DNA of 20,502 bases from Blastomyces gilchristii SLH14081 (GCF_000003855.2 NW_003101679.1:1765849-1786350), one strand, 5' to 3'; positions 1-11,000 are shown, counted from the stretch's first letter. Notes: generated from the sequence alone by a model not told the origin. Numbers and translations are program-made.

Positions 1-548
1 AACAGACTGAGAGAATTCAGAATATTCAGAAGAAAGTCTGCAAATTCTTGAGAAAGACTTAAGAGTATTAAAAGAGATACTATAACTTTAAGTATATTAT
101 AAAGAGTTTCAAGAAAGATAATAAAGTCTGACTGAGTCTGAAAAATATTATTATACAGAGATCTAGTAAGAAGCTGAATCTCTTATAGACAGAGTCTTAT
201 AAGATTATAAAGAAAGTGAATTTATAGTTCTATAGATTAAAACTGTTATCTAAGTTATAGATATATAATATTTTTCATATCTCTTTACTTTGTAAATATA
301 AGAAATTCTTTGAAGAGAATTCTGTGACTCATCACTCTATTCATAAAGTACTAGAGAGTGAAAGAGAATATCAGATTCAAGAGATTATTAACTCAGAGAA
401 GTAAGATTATAAGCTCTGATTCAAGATTCAGTGATAAGAGTATTCTGATAAGATGAATAAGTTCACTTAAGAATTATTCAGATAGATAAAATATCTACAG
501 AAGCTGAGACATGACTTTCATATTATAAATTCTAATAAGTCAGAATAA
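1..548 (+). pseudogene. decayed frame with C-terminal chromodomain-like stretch
   Basis: Unrecognised decayed coding sequence that enters from the left edge. Bases 2 to about 240 read in one frame as a Glu/Leu/Lys-rich, coiled-coil-like stretch (for example ENSEYSEESLQILEKDLRVL) with several stops. From 351 a second frame runs to a TAA at 546-548 and resembles the chromodomain tail of fungal retroelement proteins: it starts LESEREYQIQEII and ends YLQKLRHDFHIINSNK, with TGA and TAA where Trp or Arg would be expected. The frame change between the two parts means an indel, an intron or two separate pieces. No integrase core is visible upstream, so it may be a chromovirus pol end or another chromodomain protein. 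The chromodomain call is by pattern only. Confidence 0.4.
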
Positions 549-779
549 TATAATCTTCACTAAAAATTTGATTATAATAAAGATATTAACACTGTTATTT
601 ATAAACTCTAGTCTATAAAGATAATAAGTTTCTACTGAACTGAACAGTTTACAGTATATATAAAGAAAAGAAGAAATCATATTCTTATTAAAGTTAAAAA
701 ATAAAGAAAATAAAAACTGAACTATGAACATAATTTAGTGACTAATAAAGAAAAATAAAGAAAATTCATACTTACAATC

Positions 780-1545
780 TTATCACTTCTAATACTCAAC
801 TTCTCTGTGATTACTAATTCTCTTCTTCAAAGAAGTAGAGAGTATCATACTCACAGTACAGATAATTATTATATTTGATATAAAGATCACTAGAAATACA
901 TAAACTTTAAGAGAGCTGAATATCAAAGTGTATACAGTTATAGCAGAATCTTAAAGACTGACTATCTGTGTATATAATCAGATACTTCTTATAAAGCTGT
1001 GTCTGCTTTCTCAGTTATACTGAAGTATTCAGCCTGAAAATCATTGAGATATAAAGAGAGAGCTCATCTGTTCAAATTAACTTCTGTCACAAATTCGTGA
1101 TATTCATATTATCTTAATTATTCAGATTTTACAGATATCTGAGAATCTATCTCTTATTAATATCAGAATTGTAGAAATGTGCTGCAGTATGATAACTGTT
1201 AATAGAAAATCTAGATATATTTATAAATATCTGATCAGAGATTGTGTAGATAGAAAAGAGATAATTATAGATCTGCAAAGCTGCAGAGAGCACTGATAGT
1301 ACTAAGAGCTTTATAAAAACTGTCAGTCAGAGTCTGTAAGAATTACTTATAGAGAGACTTATAGCAAAGAGCAGAACTGTACTACTAAGAGTCAGAGACT
1401 GATCTGAAGATCGAGTGTGATGATAAGACTGAAAGAGATAGAGATATTGTTATAAGCAGTAGTGTCTCTGCATCATCAGCTGACAGAAAGTAATCAGAGA
1501 TATCACAGAAACACTTATAAGAAGCTTAGTAATAATCAGATATTA
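780..1545 (+). pseudogene. decayed unknown plus-strand reading frame
   Basis: The frame whose codons start at positions divisible by three reads coherently on the plus strand, broken by TAA, TAG and TGA. Its later part (about 1230-1500) is the clearest: a basic, Leu- and Arg-rich stretch followed by an acidic and Ser-rich one (ESETDLKIECDDKTERDRDI, then SSSVSASSADRK). I recognise no family motif. It lies between the chromodomain-like frame and the long repeat at 1884, so it could belong to the same mobile element as either. Codon-like texture with substitution-type stops is the only evidence that it was coding. Confidence 0.25.
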
Positions 1546-1883
1546 TTTACAAAGATATTAAAATTAAAAAAAAATTTATTCTTAAGAAGTTCTTGAATCA
1601 ATATATAAATATTATCAGAAACACTCTCTTTCTATTATCTGAGTGAAAACACTTTGCAGATAAATGAGAACACTCACAGTTTATAAGAATAAAAGCTGTT
1701 ATAGAAAAAGAGAAAAGAAGATGAGATTCTATAAGTAGATCTGAGATATTTATACTACTCTAAAGAGGTTTGCTTACACTATGAGTGATTTCATAAAATA
1801 GTCAGATTACTTTAGTAAATAAAGAGTGATTATAAATTACAGACCTGAATCTTTCCATATAACTATAAAGAGTAATTACAGAC
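1546..1883. other. AT-rich spacer left of long repeat copy 1
   Basis: No coherent reading frame is seen. The stretch holds an A-rich run near 1561-1580. At 1782-1799 it carries TGAGTGATTTCATAAAAT, an exact inverted match to 2303-2320 inside the neighbouring long repeat; looser similarity extends on both sides, so part of this spacer may be an inverted fragment of that repeat. Confidence 0.4.
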
Positions 1884-2618
1884 TGTGAATATCTTGATTT
1901 CATAATTCTACAGAGTTGATAAAAGAATGAAAAATTTCTTACAACTCTAGAGTGTCAAAGAATAATAATTTATGAGAATAAGTGAAAGATCAACTTGTGA
2001 ATACTTCTTTTTAATAGAGATAATCTCACAGAAAGTGATTTATCTGTAGAATGAATCTATTTAATAATTATATAAGAATCTTACAGAAATGATTGAGAGT
2101 TAACTCAAATTCTTCTGTATGAAAAATATAAGATGAATATGTATAATAGTCAGAGAAAGATCTACAGATCACAAAGAATCTTGTGAAATAAGAAACTGAG
2201 TGACAGACTCTTTTTTCTTTACAGTAACAAGGAATTTTTCCTCACTGAGATTTTGTTAGATGTGAAGAGTTTTTAGTGAGTATCACTACAGTGCTGAGCC
2301 TGATTTTATGAAATCACTCAGTGAAAGGCTTTACAGATGAAGTCTTAAAGAGAGAGAGATATATAAGAAATTTTACTTCTTACAGATTCTTTACTTCTAT
2401 TTCTATCTCTTATATAATTAGTAGAGTTAGCAGCTCTTAACTACACACAACTATATAGACTGAAGTTTGTGACTACTATTTATAACTTAGCTTAAATACT
2501 ATTATACATTTGACTTCTATATTTATCTTTCTACTGTGAATACTTTCAGTAGCTATCAGTACATATAATATCAAGCTGCAAACACCCGAATAATCGCCTG
2601 CGAGTACTTATTCTTACA
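1884..2618 (+). repeat. long terminal-repeat-like sequence, copy 1
   Basis: A 735-bp sequence that recurs at 4887-5707. It starts TGTGAATATC and ends ATTCTTACA, so it has the TG...CA ends of an LTR with a short inverted terminal match. It keeps more C and G than copy 2, including a small GC-rich spot near 2583-2604 (ACACCCGAATAATCGCCTGC). The end is sharp: from 2619 the sequence is Ty3/Gypsy pol. The start is less sure, because both copies also share AGAC just before it. No flanking duplication is seen. It could be the 3' LTR of an element lying to the left, or a solo LTR. Strand is assigned from the repeat's orientation only. Confidence 0.6.
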
Positions 2619-2619
2619 A

Positions 2620-4584
2620 GATGTCTTACAATTATATATTTTTATATTTAAGAAACTAAGTCTTATTAAATGCAATTATAAGATCTATGATAAGAAACTT
2701 CTTACAATAGTACACTATCTAGAAGAATGAGACTCTGAACTCTGAAGTATCTTTAAATTTGAGATAATCACAGATTATAAGAATCTTAAGTATTTTATAA
2801 TTACTTACAAACTTACTAAACAGCAGATGCAATAATCTGAGCTATTAAGTTATTTTCATTTCATAATACACTATCACCTCAGCAGTCAGAACTCAATAAT
2901 GAATACTCTCTTATAATAAGAGTAAGATATGTCTTCTAATATAACAGACATTCACTGAATGAATCAAGAGCATCAGCTCTTAAATATGAAAATACTAGTT
3001 AATCATGATGAAATAACTTATGACACTACATACATTTCTCTAATTAGAACATCTTCTCTTTGAGCTGCTACTAATATTCTGATCTCTTTCAAATCTACAC
3101 TGAATAAATTGTGATATGTAACAGGTCACACTGATAAACTTCTTTAAGCACTCACTGAAGTAGTATGTTAAGAAGCATTCTGATGCTTCTCAGAACTATA
3201 TTTGAAAACTGACATCTTAAAATACTTGATTAAAAATAATAATACTCTGTGATTCTGTAAAAAATGCTGAGTCTCTCAATCTGAATTCTTCTGCATCAGA
3301 ATAATGCAAGAGATGCATGATTTATATATAATCAGTTACTCAGATCATGAGTAAACATATTAAATAATCTCTCAAGAGTTCTACTAATCTGAGATATTAA
3401 ATAGTATCAGTCACTTTATCTGAAACTGCAACTATTATTTCTCTATCATCTTATGAAAGAACTGTAGAAAAGATCTACTGAAACTACTTAACATCTCTGA
3501 TAGAATCTGATAGAATGTAGTCATTGACTTTGCTGTTGATCTCTCTGAGAGTAAGAATTATAAGAATATTCTGATCATTGTTGATTAATTGAGTAAAAAT
3601 ATAATATTGAAATCTTGTAATAAGATAAATACTGAATAGATCACTGAAGCTTTCTTACAAAGCTTATTCTATCAGATACATAACTTACTGAGATTTATAG
3701 TATCTGACTAAGACTGTTAATTTATAAGTACTCTCTGAATAAGAATCTATCAAGTTCTTAAGATTACACACTGTTTATTAACTGCTTATCACTCTGAGAC
3801 TGATGATATATCAGAATGAATAATTCAGACTGTAAAGAATTATCTTTATAAGTTCTACAATTATTTATAAGATAATTAACATGACTTTCTTCTATATGCA
3901 GAGATTATTATCAATGACTGAGATACTGTTTCAACAGATATAAGCTCATGCTTTCTTATATATAATTATTATATAAAGGTGTTGAATCTTCTAGAGATTA
4001 TACAGTTTATATTAAATCTCTACAGTTTAATTCAGATTACTGATAATATAGTAATAAAACTCTGAGATACTTATAACTGAGTAGAAGCCTTCATGACAAG
4101 TGTTAAATAAGATTAAAAGAACTGAGTTAATATCTGATAAGATCTCAGTGAGTAATATAAGATAGAAGATTTTGTATAATGGAATCTTAAAAATATACAG
4201 ATCACACACTCATCTTATACATTGAATTATCATTATATAAGATATAAAGTAACAGAAGTTCTAGACAGTTATAACTACTATCTTAATACTTCATCAGAGA
4301 TTTATAATGTATTTTACATAAGCTTACTTCACTATACTGTCACTAATTTATTCTCTTCTCAACTGACTTTTAACTGACAATTATCAGAGATTATGGAAGA
4401 AGATAATGAACTTGAATAAGAGATTAAAGATTTTTTTAATAAAAGATCTCATGACTGCAGCTGATAATATCTTGTAAAATAAGTTGATTATAACTGTTCA
4501 ATCTGAACCTCAGACTCTGAACTATTTAATATAGCAGCTCTTGATAAATGAGAACTGCACTTACTTTTAGAAAGAAGAGGCTAA
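2620..4584 (+). pseudogene. pol: pol fragment: RNase H, integrase, chromodomain (element III)
   Basis: One frame runs 655 codons from 2620 to a TAA at 4582-4584 with no net frameshift but roughly 45 internal stops, mostly TGA at Trp positions and TAA or TGA at Arg positions. RNase H is recognised by IYDKKLL (the usual catalytic Glu of YDKELL is Lys), LEEWDSEL with its Trp as TGA, and ITDYKNLKYF. The integrase core keeps its catalytic acids: VIDFAVDLSESKNYKNILI with Asp at 3526-3528, the SDxDCQF-type second Asp, and a Glu after YHSETDDIS. A chromodomain-like tail (EIKDFFNKRS, then QYLVK, Trp position stop) ends the frame next to the 3' LTR. It lacks its N-terminal half, and the stops would truncate any product at once. 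Family and domain calls are secure from motif order; a function today is excluded. Confidence 0.88.
4569..4580 (+). other. polypurine tract of element III
   Basis: AGAAAGAAGAGG directly precedes the pol stop codon and the LTR start at 4585. Such a tract primes plus-strand DNA synthesis in LTR retrotransposons. Here it overlaps the last codons of pol, as in elements I and II. Confidence 0.6.
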
Positions 4585-4880
4585 TGTGACAGACTACATC
4601 TGATCAATCATATAGACTATTTTATTACACTTTATAGATTTCTGCTGAAAGCTCTGATTCTTAGTTACTGATCAATTCTCAGTCTGAAAGCTCTGATTCT
4701 CAGCTAAGAAACTTATAAAGTTTCTATTCTCTCACTTCAAAGCTTCATCTTATATGCATATAAATATTCACTTCAATTATCAATTTCTGCACTTTCTCTT
4801 TTTTTTTTTCTAATATTTTTCACTTTTATTATATAAGATCTATATCTTAATACTGATCTATTCAGCGTAGGCCTCTTATA
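4585..4880 (+). repeat. 3' LTR of element III
   Basis: A 296-bp LTR starting TGTGACAGACTACATCTGAT and ending CCTCTTATA (TTACA in better-kept copies). It aligns along its length with the LTRs at 5731, 7782, 13175 and 16786 and shares the TATATAAGA-like box and the GATCTATTCAGCGTAGGCC block near its end. A T-run near 4801-4809 has grown compared with the other copies. Confidence 0.85.
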
Positions 4881-4886
4881 ATAGAC

Positions 4887-5707
4887 TGTAAATATCTTAA
4901 TTCTATAATTTTACAGAGTTAATAAAAGAATGAAAAATTTCTTACAACTTTACAGTGTTAAAGAATAATAATTTATAAGAATAAATAAAAGATTAATTTA
5001 TAAATACTTCTCTTTAATAAGAGTAATCTTATAAAAAGTAATTTATCTTACAGAATAAATCTATATACCATTTATATAAAAATCTTATAAAAAAAATAAT
5101 TAAAGATTAACTGAAACTCTTTAAATTAAAAGATATAGAATAAATCTATATAATAATTATATAACAATTTTATGAAAATAATTAAGAGTTAACTGAAATT
5201 CTTTTAAATAAAAGATATAAGATAAATCTGTATAATAGTTAAAGAAAGATCCGTAAATTATAAAGAATCTTATAAAATAAGAAGTTAAGTAATAGACTCT
5301 TTTCTCTTTATAATAATAAGAGATGTTTCTCACTAAGATTTTTTATAAATATAAAGAGTTTTTAATAAGTATTACTACAGTACTGAGTCTGATTCTATAA
5401 AATCACTCAGTGAAAGACTTCACATATAAAGCTTTAGAGAGAAGAGAGTATATAAGAAATTCTACTTCTTATTAATTCTTTATCTTTATTTCTATCTCTT
5501 ATATAATTAATAGAGTTAGCAGCTCTTGACTATATATATCTATATAGACAGAAGTTCATAACTACTATTTATAACTCAGCTTAAATACTATTATATATTT
5601 AATCTCTATATTTATCTTTCTACTGTGAATACTTCTAGTAGCTATCAGTATATATTATGTCAAGCTGTAAACATCTGAATAATCATCTACAAGTACTTAT
5701 TCTTACA
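4887..5707 (+). repeat. long terminal-repeat-like sequence, copy 2
   Basis: An 821-bp relative of 1884-2618 in the same orientation, ending TACTTATTCTTACA. It is more decayed than copy 1 and about 86 bp longer because of an internal tandem duplication. If AGAC before it is counted as part of the repeat, it would be flanked by ATAAT on both sides (4878-4882 and 5708-5712), which would fit a solo LTR with a 5-bp target duplication. The left ATAAT overlaps the end of the element III LTR, and in AT-rich DNA this match may be chance. Confidence 0.6.
5052..5219 (+). repeat. 85-bp tandem duplication inside long repeat copy 2
   Basis: Two adjacent units, 5052-5136 and 5137-5219, each starting AGAATAAATCTATATA and ending AAATTAAAAGAT or AAATAAAAGAT. 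Copy 1 at 1884-2618 has a single unit, so the duplication is specific to this copy and explains its extra length. Confidence 0.75.
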
Positions 5708-5730
5708 ATAATCAACACTTAACTTATATT

Positions 5731-6010
5731 TGTGACGGGCTGCGCCCGATTTATTATGTAGACTATTTCATTTACACTTCATAGATTCCGCTGAAAGCTC
5801 CGATTCTCAGCCATTCTCAATGACTGATTCTCGGCTGTCATGAACATGTATAAATTCTCCCGCTCTGAAGCTCCACTGTGTACACCATCATATACATGTA
5901 TAAATATTCACTTCAAGCTACTTTCTCCTTCTTTTCCTTCTTTAAATGTTTTTCTCTTGTTATATAAGACCTATATATTATACTGATCTATTCAGTGTAG
6001 ACTTCTTACA
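5731..6010 (+). repeat. 5' LTR of element I
   Basis: A 280-bp LTR starting TGTGACGGGCTGCGCCCGAT and ending GTAGACTTCTTACA. Its first 20 bases are the least mutated version of the LTR start in the window; the partner at 16786 reads TATAACAGACTACATCTGAT there, which differs only by transitions. It holds the pyrimidine-rich block and the TATATAAGACC box that would have served as promoter. Confidence 0.88.
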
Positions 6011-6269
6011 CTAGAAAAAATGTTCATCATCTCTATTAGAAAATAATTATTTATTGAGAAGATATCTGATTGCATAACAATGTGTAAGAAATAGAGAAAT
6101 GACTAAACAGTTAAGTGAACACTGAGTTCTCAGATAGAAGATTGCTCATCAGTCACTCTGGCCCTGTAATAAGATCTTACAAAGAGAATATCAGTGAAAG
6201 ACTCAAGAGTTCTGACACAGATGTATGAGATATTCATATAATTACACACATCTGATAAACAATACAGCT
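6011..6269 (+). other. leader between 5' LTR and gag, element I
   Basis: Untranslated leader, homologous to 12854-13174 of element II (shared block AAGTGAACACTGAGTTCTCAGATAGAAG). The primer-binding site should start right after the LTR. The bases there, CTAGAAAAAATGTTC, do not show the TGG start typical of tRNA-primed elements, so the primer is unresolved. Confidence 0.6.
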
Positions 6270-7470
6270 ATGTCTGCTGATAATATGAGAGAACTCTTGA
6301 ACATAGGTATAAATACAGTGCTACAGTGACTCTGAGCAATGCTGAAATTACAATAGTAACAGATAGCTGATATGCATGCAACTCAATAACATCAATATGA
6401 CAAGATTTAATGATTATCTTAATAAGAAACCTCTGCACAGACAATTCTAACACTGACAGAATTGAATATAGACATAATATGAACACTGAAGAAATACTTA
6501 AATGCTTCTACATATTTCAATACTTCTGATCTCACTCTCTACTTATTATGAAGGTTGAAAATGCTCATGAAACTAAGTATAGATGAAGATGTCATCAGTT
6601 TACTAATCAATCAAAATTGATATATCAATGAATGATTGAAGAATCACATAAAACAGAAGTTTCATTTATAAATGAAAGCATATGAATCAGTGTTATGAAG
6701 GTCTGATAACATCATTAAATATCTTGATATTCTGTTTCAAGACACTGCCATACAACAGAAAGTGTTATATTGATTATAGAGTGCTTAACAGAGAAATACT
6801 TCTCTCATAATATTCATTCCTGACTTCAACATTGAGATTCTAGAAGCAGGTAATTAATCTTAAGAGAATTGAATGAAGATTAGCATGCTCAAGAAGACAT
6901 TAACTTTCAAACTCTTACAGACTCTTATAAGTGTAAATGAAGATCTGACTTATGAAGACTTCTGCACACAACTCTGAACATTGAATGACTGTCTTACTAA
7001 GCTCAAGAGTATACAGAACAGTAATAGAAGATATTACATCTCAGTCACTTATACATCTGCACTGAAGAATAACAATGATGCAGATGTTATGAACTAAGTA
7101 GACTTAAATATTTACATATAAGCAAGACTCTTTTTTTATTTGAACAGACTTCTGAGTTTCTGAGATCACTTTCAAAGAAGTCACTGATCAACATTAACAT
7201 GAAGTGTATATTAACTGTAACTGATTAGAACACATTACTTTCAACTACTGATTAATCTATATATCTTCTTACTTGAGAGAAAGATCAGTGTCTTCTCACT
7301 CAAAGAATGAATCAGTGTCTGTCTGTGTCAATCACATTGCATTGAAGAAGGATTTGAAAGATAACTATAAGAATGTCTCAATGAAACAGGGAAAAGATTA
7401 ACTTCTATTCAAATTTATAAACAGAAGCTTGAAGAAGTCAGATGACAATGACTTAAAGAAAAGATGATAA
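6270..7470 (+). pseudogene. gag: gag of element I
   Basis: Structural capsid and nucleocapsid gene of the retrotransposon, decayed. The ATG at 6270 (MSADNMRELL) matches the start of element II gag. The best-kept stretch begins at 6895 (MLKKTLTFKLLQTLISVNED) and is over half identical to the element II protein. A CCHC zinc knuckle lies at 7207-7248, with both the first and last Cys changed to Tyr (TGT or TGC to TAT or TAC). The frame at the start differs from that at the knuckle, so at least one indel is present besides many substitution stops. The gene ends at the TAA of a TAATG overlap (7468-7472) with pol; a TGA just before it may be a mutated Arg codon. Confidence 0.8.
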
Positions 7471-7781
7471 TGAATACAATTCTTGTATCTACTGTAATGA
7501 ATAATATATATAATATAAAGATTATGATAGATAATAATCTATATCACTATACAATAATTAAATCTTCAGTTATAAGATATTACAACCTTCAGTGTATTCT
7601 CTTATCAAGACTCTGAGTCCTTGCAGGATTTGATGATTCAAAAGACATTTGTACTCATTACATGATGAAGTTAATCATAGATGTCAGAGAATATCAATGT
7701 GAAGATGTCTACGTATATGAAGTTAATGATCTTGATTATAATCTTATATTAGAACTTGTCTGACTATCTAAACATGACATC
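7470..7781 (+). pseudogene. pol: pol part 1 of element I: protease
   Basis: Start of pol, from the ATG that overlaps the gag stop (TAATG). It encodes an aspartic-protease-like domain, MIDNNL at 7524-7541, where the active-site Asp-Ser-Gly has become Asp-Asn-Asn. It runs into a Leu-rich stretch ending LSKHDI, which corresponds to the conserved LGxxWLxKHNP segment that follows protease in Ty3/Gypsy pol. Element II is inserted exactly in this LSKHDI codon run. Reading on from 13489 keeps the same frame (then LLNT, stop, NRSLIFCND). Confidence 0.8.
7777..7781. other. target site duplication of element II, left copy
   Basis: ACATC directly left of the LTR at 7782, identical to 13484-13488 right of the other LTR. 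Five base pairs is the usual duplication for Ty3/Gypsy integrases. It comes from element I pol. Confidence 0.92.
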
Positions 7782-8090
7782 TGTAAGAGGCCTACGCCGA
7801 ATAGATCGGTATTATATTGATAGGTCTTATTTAACAAAGATAAAAATGTTAGAGAAGAAAAGAAAGAGAAAGTATGAGAATCAGTGATCAAGGTGAATAT
7901 TTATACACATATGTGATGGTGTACACAGTGAAGCTTTGAGGTGGAAGAATATACGCGTGTTCATAGCAGCTGAGGATTGGTGATTGAGAATGACTGAGAA
8001 TTGAAGTGTATGTGTTCAAGAATGAAGTGATTGAAATCTGTGAAGTGTAATGAAATAGTCTATATAATTGATCAGGCGCAGCTCATCACA
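7782..8090 (-). repeat. 3' LTR of element II
   Basis: A 309-bp LTR, read on the minus strand from TGTGATGAGCTGCGCCTGAT to GGCCTCTTACA. It aligns without gaps to 13175-13483; I count about 43 differences, all transitions. Adjacent sites have often decayed in opposite ways in the two copies (TG in one, CA in the other, from an original CG). Confidence 0.92.
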
Positions 8091-11000
8091 TTAGCCCTCT
8101 CTTTTCAGAAGCAGTTCTTATTGATTAAGAACTGCTGTTTTAAATAATGCAGAACTCAGAGTTCAGGTCAGTTGATTATAACTGACTCATTTCACAAGAT
8201 ATTGTTAGCTGTGGCTGCGGGATCTCTTATTGAGAATATTTTCAATCTCTCACTCAAGCTCATTATCTTCTTCTATGATGTCTGGTGACTGTCAGTCAGA
8301 AATCAGCTGAGAAGAGAATGAATCAGTGATAGTGCAGCAGAGCAAGCTTGTGTGAAATACATTATAAATCTCTGATAATGTGTCAAGACAGTAGTTGTGA
8401 CTATCTAGAACTTCTATCACTTTATACCTGATATGATGGTAATCTAGTATATGAGATGAATATGTGATTTGTATGTTCTTAAGATTTAATTATATCAGAT
8501 CTTCTATCTTATATTATTCTGTGAGATCTTGATAAACATTGATTCAGTTCTCTTAATCTTGTTTTACAGTTGTCATGAAGGCCTCTGCTCAATCACAGGC
8601 ATCTCAGAGCTTCATTACTATATTATCAGTGATCTGAATCAGACTGTGAGAATTTGATATGAACTGTGTAATCTCTAGAAGATTCAACACTTTTATGTGA
8701 TATTTATATATAAGAAAGAATAAACTTATATCTGTTAAAACAGTATCTTGACTGTTAATAGTGATCTCTGTGTGTAGAAGAAGGTCATGTTAATCATCTT
8801 ATAAGTGATTATAGAACTTATAAAGATAATTCTTTATAATCTGAATTATCTATTCTGATGCATCATTGATCTTGAGATGATAGACAGTTAACAGACAGTA
8901 TATAATCTTGAGAATTTGACAGATTCTAGTTCAGAGAGTGCTCATGAACTGACAGCTCTGATCTAATACTATAAATCTTGATAATTCATGTATCTGATAG
9001 AATGAGCTCTGTAGAAAAGCTTCAGTGACTTATTCAGTATTTATCTTATTATAAGATTTCAATATTATATCTTTGCTTAATCAATTCATGATGATCAGAA
9101 TATTTCTACAATTCTTACTCTTAGATAGATTGACAGTGAAGTCAATTGCTACATCTCATCAGATTCTATCAGAAACATTGAGTGATTTCAGTAGATCTTT
9201 TCTACAGTTCTTTTATAAGATAATGACAGAACAGTAGTTGCAGTTTCAGACAAAGCATCAGATACTGTTTAATATCTCAGATTAATAGAACTCTTGAAAG
9301 ATTATTCTATACAGTTATTCACAGTCTGAATAATCAGTCATATGTGAATCATACATCTCTTGCATTATTCAGATGTGTAAGAATTCAGAGTAAGAGACTC
9401 AGTGTTATTCATGAAATTATAGAGTGTTATTATCATCAATTGAACATTCTGAGATGTCAATTCTTATATATAATTCTGAGAGAAATCAGAATACTTCTTA
9501 TTATACTGCTTCAGTGAGTGCTTGAAGAAGTTTATCAGTTTGAGCTGCTGTATATCATAGTTCATCTAATATAGATTTAAGAGAAGTTGAGATATCAGTG
9601 ACAGTTCTAGTCAGAGAAGCATGTATAGTGTTATAAGCTGTTTCATCTTGACTAACTAGTATCTTCAGATTCAAGAGCTGATGCTCTTGATTTATTCAGT
9701 GAGTATCTGTTATATCAAATAGTATATTCTGCTCTCATCATAAGAGAGCATCTGTCATTGAGTTCTGGCTGTTAGAACAGTAGTGTATTATAAAATGAAA
9801 GCAGCTTAAGAACTCAGATCATTGCATCTATCATTCAGTAAGTTTATAAGTAGTTGTAAAGTATTTGAGATTCTTATGATCTGTGACTATCTTAAATTCA
9901 GAGACACTTCAGAGTTCAGAGTCTCATTCTTTTAAATAGCATACAATTATAAGAAGTTTCTTATTATAGATCTTATAATTATATTTAGCAGAACTCAGTT
10001 TCTTAGATATAAAGACATATGATTATAGAACATCTTTATCATTATATTACAATATCACTTCTTTTATCATGTAGTCAGAGAAATCAGCTTTAACAACTGT
10101 TTTATAATCAGAATCAAATATTATCAGCAGAGAGATATTAATGAACATCTTCTTTATCTGTATAAATGCAGCTTCAGTGTCTGCTAATCATTGAAATACT
10201 GAGTCTTTCTTAGTGAGATCTGTAAGTGATCTCATAATATCTGAGAAGTTTTGTATAAATCACTGATAGAAGTTAGCAAATCTGATGAAGCTTTGTACAT
10301 CTTTCACAGTACACAGAGCTTCTCATTCAAGAATAATGAAGACTTTCTCAGAATTCATTTGAATCTTCTTACCAGCTTCTATAATAAAACTCAGATACTT
10401 AGTACTCTTGACTTTAAAATCATACTTATCAATATCTATCAGTAGTTCTACTTCTTATAGCTGTTATAATACCTTTCACACATATTCTTGATATTCTTTT
10501 CTGAATTCATCAGAGAAGATAAGAATGTTATCTAGATAAGTAGATACAAACTTATCAAGAAAATCTCAGAGTACTCAGTTGATATACTTCTGAAATATAC
10601 TAAGAATGTTAGTCAGTTTAAAGAGTGTAACTATTTATTCAAAGAGATTATAATATGTTCAGAATGCTGTAAGTCATTCATCTTCTTCAGTGATATGAAT
10701 CTTATGAAATATGATAATGATATTTAGTTTTATAAACTATTAAGCTCATCTGATCTGTGCTAGAGTTTCATTGATAAGAGATAAGAGATATCAATCTTTC
10801 TTTGTCAATCTGTTCAGATCTCAGTAGTTTACACAGAATCAGAGTTCTTCACCTAGTTTCTTTACAAAGAGAATAGAAGCTGTGATGAAAGAGTTACTAA
10901 CACATATGAATTCTCTATTCAATAGATCATTGAGTGTCTTTTAAAGAAGAAGAAGTTCATCTTGAAACATATTATAAAGAGAGTCTCATGACAGTTCAGA

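Larger units (their letters stand above)
2619..4880 (+). mobile_element. truncated Ty3/Gypsy chromovirus, element III
   Basis: The 3' part of an LTR retrotransposon of the same family as elements I and II: RNase H, integrase and chromodomain coding sequence followed by a 296-bp 3' LTR. Everything upstream of mid RNase H (gag, protease, reverse transcriptase, 5' LTR) is missing, and the break coincides exactly with the end of the long repeat at 2618. The simplest reading is that an element carrying that repeat inserted here, or that recombination removed the left part. The 3' end is followed by ATAGAC and then the second long repeat. Confidence 0.85.

Noticed and set aside
540..731. 63-codon open frame on the minus strand
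   Set aside because: Phe/Ile/Lys-rich product of AT-rich DNA with no motif; it faces a plus-strand decayed region and looks like chance openness.
762..800. GTAAGTAT splice-donor-like sequence on the minus strand
   Set aside because: A single consensus-like donor in AT-rich DNA, without coding sequence on that strand, is weak evidence for an intron.
4027..4209. 60-codon minus-strand frame
   Set aside because: Lies antisense within element III integrase coding sequence and is a shadow of that frame.
6268..6486. 72-codon minus-strand frame
   Set aside because: Antisense to the start of element I gag, which is supported by homology to element II.
10251..10445. 64-codon plus-strand frame
   Set aside because: Antisense to element II reverse transcriptase.
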